Below, in pieces: positions 58,230 to 64,000 of a stretch of 64,000 nucleotides of DNA; positions within the stretch are counted from its first letter, which is position 1; every line of letters starts with the position of its first letter. This DNA is from Galaxea fascicularis (Eukaryota > Cnidaria > Anthozoa > Scleractinia > Euphylliidae), in NCBI GenBank assembly GCA_948470475.1, contig OX419346.1, positions 18,254,004 to 18,318,003 of the forward strand, given 5' to 3'. The position numbers and the translations under genes were made by a program. The notes below the pieces were generated by a model, which saw only the letters and a program-made list of their open reading frames with translations, did not search any database and was not told where the DNA came from.

Positions 58230-59557
58230 TCAAGATCCTTGTGACAAATCGTAGACCACGCGCCTGTTGCGATCAATTTCCAACTGATTCTGAAATTCCG
58301 CGTACACGATTAAATTGAGAACTGCAGCAGTTGCAGTACCAAACTTCAGGTACAGGTTGACGTTACCCGTTCGATGGGGTATCAAATGGCTGGGATGTCC
58401 ACTTCCTGCTGGCGTCAAATCAAAACGGGACAAGCCGTAACCGTTCTCCCAATCCTCTCTGTCAATGTCAAGACCGTGACCGCAATTCATCTCTCCACTA
58501 CCGGAGAAGAGGGTGTTGTAACCATCGATCTTTTTCCCGCCTCTCAGGTCCAGAGCATAATAGGGCGTTTCTTCTCCGTTGACAGTCAGGCGAATATCTT
58601 GCAGACCAAACAACTGAAAATTGAAAGGATTTCTTCCCAGATTGCCGTTATAGGCATCGTTTCGCACCATTCCGAAAATGATGCATTGGGGAATCAGTCC
58701 ATGGAACAAATCCGTCTCTGTATGATTTAACACTCCTTGAGGAATGATTTTAGCATGCGTCGGGGTTCTGGTTAACGTATAGATGGCTGGTAAAGCAGCG
58801 CTTCCCTCTTGACCTTGCATGATTTCTTTATGTTCTAGTTTCGTACTGTCCGCTACACGCACTGTGCGTATGCGAAGGGTGCTTGACACAATCTTTAGTT
58901 TGCAGTTGTTGGGAGTCTCACCCCCCATGAGCACAAAGGCGTCGCTGTTCAGATCCACCTTGACTTTAATTTCCAAACCATCCAGGAGTAACTTGTCCAT
59001 ATTAAATACGTCGCAAAGGGGTACTCCAACCAGCCCCACTTCTGCTCCGTTGTTGGTGAATGTTGCTCTTTTCACCAGACCCTGGTTATTGTCTGCTGTA
59101 TTGTCTACTTCATCCATGTGCCTAGCAGTATCTTTGTAGTACAGAGCTTTGGTAAGGTAAGATTTCTTAGCCTGTTCTGTAAAGTTTAATAATGTCTTGA
59201 TGTATGCATTGTAGGCTTGAGTGTCTGACTGACACTCACTAACGTTTCGTTGATCTTGATGGTAAACTGTTTCACGATCGAATGGAGAGTGTTATTCACC
59301 AGAGTGTACTTTTTTCCTTCACCCGTGGCCGACCCATCTTACTTGGTAATTTTTACCACCAACCGTAACTCGGTCTTGTTAATGTCAATGCAGTCCTTTA
59401 GGGGTTTGATCACAAACTCGATGGGATTGGTTCCCGTTTGAACTGGTTCATAATCCAACCATTTGCTACTGACGATTGACACATCTGTGACAGGTACTTG
59501 AAACAACTCCAAGCTTGAATTCCCACCAGGGGCTGAGAGAGGGTGTGCTGAAGCCAT
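58230..59557 (-). pseudogene. major capsid protein (double jelly-roll, Polinton MCP), broken
   Basis: Forms the hexon-like trimers of the predicted virion. N-terminal part 59339-59557 starts with ATG and contains VSSKWLDYEPVQ and INKTELRLVVKI. An in-frame TAA at 59339-59341 interrupts it; coding sequence resumes in the same frame, then shifts by one base near 59225-59245. The remaining part (open from about 59220, with LTKALYYKD and GLIPQCIIFGMV, and PFNFQLFGLQDIRLTVNG) runs to the stop at 58230. The total of ~440 codons suits the family, and PFNF..GL.D and the YAL segment are features I associate with Polinton MCPs. Two lesions make this copy non-functional unless recoded. Confidence 0.82.
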
Positions 59558-59559
59558 AC

Positions 59560-60018
59560 TTAGTCAAAAATAGTCTTGAATGTCGAATGCGATGTTCTCC
59601 GTTTCTTGATCGGGTGAGTACTGAATGGTTTGGCTTTTATCGTACGCTTATATGCTCTCTTCCCACGACCTTGCTGTGTAATGTCATCAATGGTGCCCGT
59701 GAGTAAACTTTTTCCAGCCGCTTTGGTTCTCGATTTCGCAGCTGCCTTTAAAGGTTGACCATTCATGACGTCTTGAACAATTTGCATCCCTGTTTCCAAC
59801 CCGGTATTGAGCAATCGCTTTCCAGCGTTCTTTGCTGTTGTTTTGAGAAAGGGTGTAGCTGTACGAAATAGGGTACGAAACATTCCACCTAATCCGTTGC
59901 CCCCTTGTCCGTAAGGGTGCGCTCCTCCATAGATACTTATGTCCCCTCTGCCTTGTTGTGGAAAGGGTATAACTTGTTGGTGATACGGGTAAAATTGATG
60001 GTTCATGGGCAACAACAT
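59560..60018 (-). CDS. small basic pX-like virion core protein
   Basis: 152 aa from the ATG at 60018, one base after the upstream TAA; its own TAA is two bases before the capsid ATG. The N-terminus is Gln/Pro/Tyr-rich, then a Gly-rich run (YGGAHPYGQGGNGLGGMF), an amphipathic helix (RTLFRTATPFLK) and a basic Lys/Arg C-terminus (YKRTIKAKPF, HPIKKRR). GMF-x-x-LF followed by basic repeats is the layout of pX/pVI-like proteins of adintoviruses and Polintons. It probably binds DNA or the inner capsid and may be a protease substrate; that is inference. Confidence 0.65.
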   Translation of the reverse strand: MLLPMNHQFYPYHQQVIPFPQQGRGDISIYGGAHPYGQGGNGLGGMFRTLFRTATPFLKTTAKNAGKRLLNTGLETGMQIVQDVMNGQPLKAAAKSRTKAAGKSLLTGTIDDITQQGRGKRAYKRTIKAKPFSTHPIKKRRTSHSTFKTIFD

Positions 60019-60019
60019 G

Positions 60020-60904
60020 TTATAGAATTGCACGACGTCGAAAATGCAACGTTACACGTACAGTACCAGACACAAATGTTATCGGTTGACCAGTGTCTCC
60101 TCTTATATTGATGGCCACTGATGAAAACACAGATGTACGGAGTGAATGATAGGTTGGTTGCTTGACTTCTTCTGTCACCGTGTCACCCGGCTGACCTCGG
60201 GGTACCAGTATTCTGAGCACGTTAGCTTGGGCGTCTCCTACCACTTGGGACTCGATTAGATCTGAATACACGTACATGGTCTGAAAAGAGTGTCTCGACA
60301 ATATTCCCCACACCAAGTCTTCTTTTCTGGCAAGCGTGGTGGTGGTCTTCAACAGGGTAATGCTTTCATCGTGTTTCAATTCGACAAGAGGAGAGCTCTG
60401 AATTTGGTACAAAGCAGGAAGCTGGTTCTTGTGATTTAAGTACCCTAGGGCACGGGCTAATGTCTTGGGCAGAGTCACGTACCAAGCAGTGGGCAACCTC
60501 AACTCGAAGTAATGTTGAGCTTTCTCGTGGATGTAAAAGCACTCGTTTCCTCCTAAACTTATAATCGTTTCTTCACTTTTCAGATAAAGGTCCTTCAAAG
60601 CGTTATGAAGTCCCATCAACATACCATCTATTACGTCTTTGACCGTACGGTAAATACCCCTTGGGAGGTGAATGGACAATGACCAAGGAACAGGCCCTGC
60701 CTTACAAAGCAAAGTGTAAGACAGTTGATTGTTTCTCACATTTTGCCACGTGTATGGGTAGATGATGCGGGTCATGGCCACTTCCCAGTCTTCACTTAGG
60801 TGCAGCTGGGACGGTAATTGCATCTTAAACTCGGACGGCTTGTTTTCTGGATACTGATCCAGGCTTGCATCACTAGTCAACACCATGTAAAAACTGTTTG
60901 TCAT
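60020..60904 (-). CDS. Polinton minor-capsid (penton-type) candidate, paralogue 2
   Basis: 294 aa, ATG 60904 overlapping the stop of paralogue 1 as ATGA. It has the same plan as its neighbour: FYMVLTSDASLDQYPENKPS at the N-terminus, WEVAMTRIIYPYTWQNV at ~42-58, LARALGY in the middle, and a C-terminal end VRVTLHFRRRAIL. The protein looks all-beta, as expected for a single jelly-roll. In Polintons a protein with this N-terminal signature is regularly present next to the MCP; its assignment to the minor capsid/penton is from general knowledge and not proven here. Intact. Confidence 0.7.
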   Translation of the reverse strand: MTNSFYMVLTSDASLDQYPENKPSEFKMQLPSQLHLSEDWEVAMTRIIYPYTWQNVRNNQLSYTLLCKAGPVPWSLSIHLPRGIYRTVKDVIDGMLMGLHNALKDLYLKSEETIISLGGNECFYIHEKAQHYFELRLPTAWYVTLPKTLARALGYLNHKNQLPALYQIQSSPLVELKHDESITLLKTTTTLARKEDLVWGILSRHSFQTMYVYSDLIESQVVGDAQANVLRILVPRGQPGDTVTEEVKQPTYHSLRTSVFSSVAINIRGDTGQPITFVSGTVRVTLHFRRRAIL

Positions 60905-61755
60905 GATGATCGACGACGAAAGTGTAATACCACGTTGACGATACCGTCTAGAAATGAAAGCCGTTGACCACAGCCACCTGTTAAGTAGATTTCAACGGTT
61001 TGAAATATCTTTGTACGCAACGGTAGGTAGACAACATGTTCTTTCTCTTCGAGAACTGTTTCTCGAAATGTACCATTGGGTACCATTTCATGTAAGAGAG
61101 GTAAACGCTTGTCACCCACTTGCCAAGGTTCCACGAGGTTGGTTTGTACTTGCAAAAGCGTCTGTTTACACGGGCAGAGAGATAACGAGAAAGGAATGGT
61201 AAAAAGGCCAGGAAATGTGATGGAGGTCTGAGGTGGTATAACACACCAATCGTGACCAAATTTATCTATTGGAATAAGGGAGATATCTTTGTTCAAACGG
61301 ATCCCAGGCTTAACGGTGTGTTGGTCCGTTATCCACCCAAGAGCACGAGCAGTTGAAACGGTGAACATAATCTCTTCCTGAAGAGAGTTCAGAGTTACAT
61401 TCCATTCTTCGTCCACTGTTATTTTGGGTTCAGACGGCAAGTCATCACTGTTCAGACACTGTAGGATTCCCTCCGTAACATCCAGGGCTGTTCGGTACTT
61501 GCCCTCGGGTAAGGTGAACCGATTGAAGTCGTCGGAGCGTCGGACTAAGACATGTGAATGTTGACAACCACCAGGAACGTCAAACCACGATAACGGATAC
61601 ACGATATGATGTAGTCCTACTTCCCAATCTTCTCCATCTTTCAAACGAATTTGCTGAGGTAACGCCACGCGGTAAGAGGACTTGGAATTGGTCAGAAATA
61701 GATTGCTACTAGCGTTACTGGGAAGTGTCACGTAAAAGTTGTTGTCTGCAGTCAT
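60901..61755 (-). CDS. Polinton minor-capsid (penton-type) candidate, paralogue 1
   Basis: 284 aa, ATG 61755 overlapping the integrase stop as ATGA. FYVTLPSNASSNLF at the N-terminus, WEVGLHHIVYPLSWFDVPGG at ~43-62, TARALGWITD in the middle, C-terminus VNVVLHFRRRSS. The matching positions in paralogue 2 show tandem duplication followed by strong divergence. Both frames are open, which argues that both copies were kept under selection. It could alternatively be a fibre or receptor-binding protein. Confidence 0.7.
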   Translation of the reverse strand: MTADNNFYVTLPSNASSNLFLTNSKSSYRVALPQQIRLKDGEDWEVGLHHIVYPLSWFDVPGGCQHSHVLVRRSDDFNRFTLPEGKYRTALDVTEGILQCLNSDDLPSEPKITVDEEWNVTLNSLQEEIMFTVSTARALGWITDQHTVKPGIRLNKDISLIPIDKFGHDWCVIPPQTSITFPGLFTIPFSLSLCPCKQTLLQVQTNLVEPWQVGDKRLPLLHEMVPNGTFRETVLEEKEHVVYLPLRTKIFQTVEIYLTGGCGQRLSFLDGIVNVVLHFRRRSS

Positions 61756-62885
61756 GTCTGTTTTTGCAAGGCTACCAGTTGGTTATACGGAATCCAGCTG
61801 TCGTATTTCTTAGGCCAACCCTTCCAATGCACTAGCACTTCTTTGTTCGCCCCTTTTCCTCGATGTTTTAAAACTTTTTCAATGCGAAACAAGTGATGAG
61901 CTGTTTCTATCACTTTCTGCAACTCGAACTCATAAAAGGTGCCTTGAATCAAATCACCGTCTGCTTCCTTTAAACGGTATACAGGTGGATCCCTTGGAAC
62001 TCTCTGGGCAACCGTAAAGGTCTCTTCCGTCCAGGATGGTAAGTAACCTTTCTCAAAGATTCGCTTATGTTTACTAATCTTGACTTGATCTCCTACTTTG
62101 AATTTATACTTTGCTGGCTTTCGCTGATCCTGATACAAGGTTTTCCAGACCTCTCTTGCATTGTGCACAGTTACATCAGTAAGTTTCATCTTGATACTTC
62201 GGTGGAAATTCTGATTGTAATTGTCATTGACTAACCTGTCCAGTTTGTCCAAATAGTGGTATGAGCTAGTGGTGGTAAACATCCGCCACATTAATTGCTT
62301 CAAGGTGCGATTGAATCTCTCGACCACTTGGGCTTTGGTTTCGTTGTATGTCACGAAATGATGCACGTTCTCATTTTTTAGAAAGGTTTGAAAAACTTTA
62401 TTCTTAAATTCGGTCCCAGCATCGGTTTGCAACTTTAATGGTTTTCGACCTTGCTCGAAGATATTTCTGAACGCTGCCACCAACGAAGAGCCGGTCTTTG
62501 ATTTCAGGGGAATCACCCAGGCGTACTTGGAGAGGATGTCGATACAAGTCAGCAAATACTTGTAGCCCTTATTCCATCGACTCAGACTTTGCATGTCCAC
62601 TAAATCCGCCTGGCACTGAGCATCGATATCAAACACTAATACTCTGTTACGACGAAAGTGTTTTCGTGCCGGTTTGTGTAGGGTGTAACCGGGTTGGCCT
62701 TGGAGCCAACTGAGCACTTGAGAGCGTTTCAATCCATACCGACGTACTGCACGATACAATTTGTCGACTCCCCCTAAAGCAGAAGGACGGTCCACTTCAT
62801 AATACAGTTTCTCTAATAGTCGGTTCATCTGATTGTGGGCCATCTTCTTCTTTTGTGTTTTTCTCTTCGTGATTGTCGATGTCAT
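61752..62885 (-). CDS. retroviral-type integrase with C-terminal chromodomain (Polinton INT)
   Basis: Inserts the element into host DNA. ATG at 62885 (377 aa) or ATG at 62843 (MAHNQMNRLL), which fits the family start better. Core motifs: QADLVDM (Asp 94 or 97), LQTDAGTEF (Asp155), AQVVERFNRTLK (Glu189). A ~100-residue linker of SH3-like type follows (FKVGDQVKISKHKRIFEKGY). The end HHLFRIEKVLKHRGKGANKE and VHWKGWPKKYDSWIP is a chromodomain, with the aromatic WKGW and W residues expected for methyl-lysine binding. Frame intact. It overlaps the upstream 70-aa gene and the downstream capsid-type gene. Confidence 0.92.
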   Translation of the reverse strand: MTSTITKRKTQKKKMAHNQMNRLLEKLYYEVDRPSALGGVDKLYRAVRRYGLKRSQVLSWLQGQPGYTLHKPARKHFRRNRVLVFDIDAQCQADLVDMQSLSRWNKGYKYLLTCIDILSKYAWVIPLKSKTGSSLVAAFRNIFEQGRKPLKLQTDAGTEFKNKVFQTFLKNENVHHFVTYNETKAQVVERFNRTLKQLMWRMFTTTSSYHYLDKLDRLVNDNYNQNFHRSIKMKLTDVTVHNAREVWKTLYQDQRKPAKYKFKVGDQVKISKHKRIFEKGYLPSWTEETFTVAQRVPRDPPVYRLKEADGDLIQGTFYEFELQKVIETAHHLFRIEKVLKHRGKGANKEVLVHWKGWPKKYDSWIPYNQLVALQKQT

Positions 62886-63009
62886 CTTTCAATTCGATGT
62901 GTACTTCACCACCACAACATGCAACTAAATATCGCATTCTCTGACAAATGTCACTTAAAGAAACGGTAGGCGTTGAACTTTCACACAGACGACTTGCAGC
63001 ACTGCCCAT
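62797..63009 (-). CDS. 70-aa acidic protein with N-myristoylation-type start
   Basis: From the ATG at 63009 the protein starts MGSAASRL, matching the consensus for N-terminal glycine myristoylation (Gly2, small residue at 6). The middle has a short Cys pair (ACCGG), and the end is strongly acidic (HEEKNTKEEDGPQSDEP). It overlaps the integrase start in another frame. Function unknown; membrane association is inferred from the motif alone. Confidence 0.5.
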   Translation of the reverse strand: MGSAASRLCESSTPTVSLSDICQRMRYLVACCGGEVHIELKDDIDNHEEKNTKEEDGPQSDEPTIRETVL

Positions 63010-63026
63010 AGTAGAAAACCAAATGA

Positions 63027-63317
63027 TTACAAAATGTTCGTCCACAGGCTTTTTATAATCTGCCACGACATCCACCAGACAGAAGGATAATGTGTAGGAT
63101 AGGCACTCCTTAACTTTCGATGGAATTCATATTGTTCAGTGAACTTGGCGTTACACTGATCCATGTAAAAGTAAACACTCAATAAGCGACCCGAGTTCAT
63201 GGGATCTAGTTCATTCAAAAGAACTGACCAACTTTCACAAGGTAAGGGATTCCATGTGTATCGTGAAAAACAACGTCGAGCACAAGTGCGAACCAAGAGG
63301 AAGTAAACCCTATCCAT
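63027..63317 (-). CDS. 96-aa hypothetical protein, first gene of the provirus
   Basis: Starts at ATG 63317 and stops 17 bases before the next ATG. Rich in aromatic residues (YTWNPLPCESW, YPSVWWMSW) and Cys. I recognise no domain. Its place in the compact gene chain is the main support. Confidence 0.5.
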   Translation of the reverse strand: MDRVYFLLVRTCARRCFSRYTWNPLPCESWSVLLNELDPMNSGRLLSVYFYMDQCNAKFTEQYEFHRKLRSAYPTHYPSVWWMSWQIIKSLWTNIL

Positions 63318-63429
63318 GTTGACGCGTAACTGGAAATGACTAGTTCCCTCGTTTTATTTTATAGTCAGTCAGCCCTAGGACAGGTCCCTTGCTTTTCTTC
63401 TTTTAAGAGAAAAGTGAAAAATTGATTCT

Positions 63430-63862
63430 AAGATTTTTCGACCTTGTTAAAACTGGGGGGTGACTTTATTCGACCATGTTAAAACAACAGGGCGACTTTT
63501 CTCGACCATGTTAAAATGTGAGGGTGACTTTTCTTGACCTTCTTAAAACATCAGGGCGACTTTTCTCGACCATGTTAAAACGCGAGAGCGACTATTCTCG
63601 ACCATGTTAAAATGTGAGGGTGACTTTTCTTGACCTTCTTAAAACATCAGGGCGACTTTTCTCGACCATGTTAAAATGTGAGGGTGACTTTTCTTGACCT
63701 TCTTAAAACATCAGGGCGACTTTTCTCGACCATGTTAAAATGTGAGGGTGACTGTTCTTGACCTTGTTAAAACATCAGGCGACGTTTCTCGACCATGTTA
63801 AAACATCATGGCGACTTTTTTCGACCTTGTTAAAACGCGAGGGCGACTTTTCTCGGCTTTGT
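63430..63862 (-). repeat. ~32-base minisatellite inside the right end of the provirus
   Basis: About 13 copies of a unit such as CGACCATGTTAAAATGTGAG plus GGTGACTTTTCT. Two alternating subtypes (TTAAAACATCAGGGCGAC and TTAAAATGTGAGGGTGAC) form higher-order ~64-base pairs. It lies between the first gene and the terminal repeat and has no counterpart at the left end. Confidence 0.85.
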
Positions 63863-63929
63863 GTGGGTACATTGCTGGCAAAGGTTTGCTTCTCACTATT
63901 AAAGTGCGCCCCGGCTTTCGTTGTTTCCA

Positions 63930-64000
63930 AATGCGTCTATTAAAGTAACGGGCTTTACGAAGCACAAACACTTTTTGTTATAGCTCTTTTTAACTGTGTT
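63930..64000 (-). repeat. right terminal inverted repeat of the provirus (continues beyond window)
   Basis: Inverted match to 55824-55894, one mismatch in 71 bases. The match reaches the last base of the window, so the outer end and target-site duplication cannot be seen. Confidence 0.9.

Larger units (their letters stand above)
55824..64000 (-). mobile_element. Polinton/Maverick-like provirus without a polymerase gene (right end cut by window)
   Basis: At least 8.2 kb between inverted terminal repeats. All genes run on the minus strand, are intronless and abut or overlap. The hallmark set is present: retroviral-type integrase, double-jelly-roll major capsid protein, minor-capsid-type proteins, adenain-like protease and A32-type packaging ATPase. 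No reading frame resembling the protein-primed DNA polymerase B of ordinary Polintons (over 1000 aa) fits between the repeats. At least four lesions (one stop, three frameshifts) lie in three or four genes, so this copy is probably dead, while integrase, protease and both minor-capsid-type genes remain open. Confidence 0.85.

Overview
This window is animal nuclear DNA, most likely from an anthozoan cnidarian (a stony coral or sea anemone). The evidence is spliced genes with canonical GT-AG junctions, a rhodopsin-class GPCR of the kind expanded in cnidarians, a nischarin gene of metazoan architecture, very many short inverted-repeat elements (MITEs), tRNA-derived SINEs, a Helentron remnant and a Polinton/Maverick-like provirus. 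Species assignment is inference; I ran no database search.

Layout. 1-2.97 kb: no gene seen. 2.98-7.03 kb (+): a four-exon class A GPCR (321 aa by my model). 9.2-29.6 kb (-): a complete 21-exon nischarin (IRAS) gene. I placed every exon with phase-consistent splice sites, giving 1555 codons plus stop: PX domain, leucine-rich repeats, PH-like region and duplicated C-terminal modules. Its introns are packed with MITEs, perfect palindromes and minisatellites. 32.9-33.4 kb (-): a weak hypothetical ORF. 33.9-40.4 kb (-): the 3' three exons of a multi-pass membrane protein with an extracellular cysteine-rich region; one of its introns holds a ~2.4 kb polypyrimidine satellite. 40.4-47.2 kb: repeat relics (non-LTR RT fragment, SINE, MITE) and two possible leucine-rich-repeat exons.

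47.3-50.66 kb (-): a 5'-truncated, frameshifted Helentron carrying the PIF1-helicase C-terminus, an APE-like endonuclease and an RPA-like protein, followed by ~115-bp tandem repeats. 50.7-55.8 kb: no gene seen; MITEs and a perfect 57-bp palindrome.

55.8 kb to the window end (-): a virus-like Polinton/Maverick element bounded by inverted terminal repeats (71 bp visible at each side, one mismatch). In transcription order it holds a 96-aa ORF, a 70-aa ORF with an N-myristoylation-type start, integrase with chromodomain, two tandem paralogous capsid-associated (minor-capsid/penton-type) genes, a small basic pX-like protein, the major capsid protein (broken), an adenain-like protease, a packaging ATPase (frameshifted tail), a conserved small basic protein (frameshifted) and a 182-aa terminal protein. 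Genes abut or overlap by ATGA junctions, as in a compact virus. No protein-primed DNA polymerase B gene lies between the repeats. This is the most interesting system in the window: a morphogenesis-plus-integration module without its own polymerase, with a duplicated capsid-type gene.
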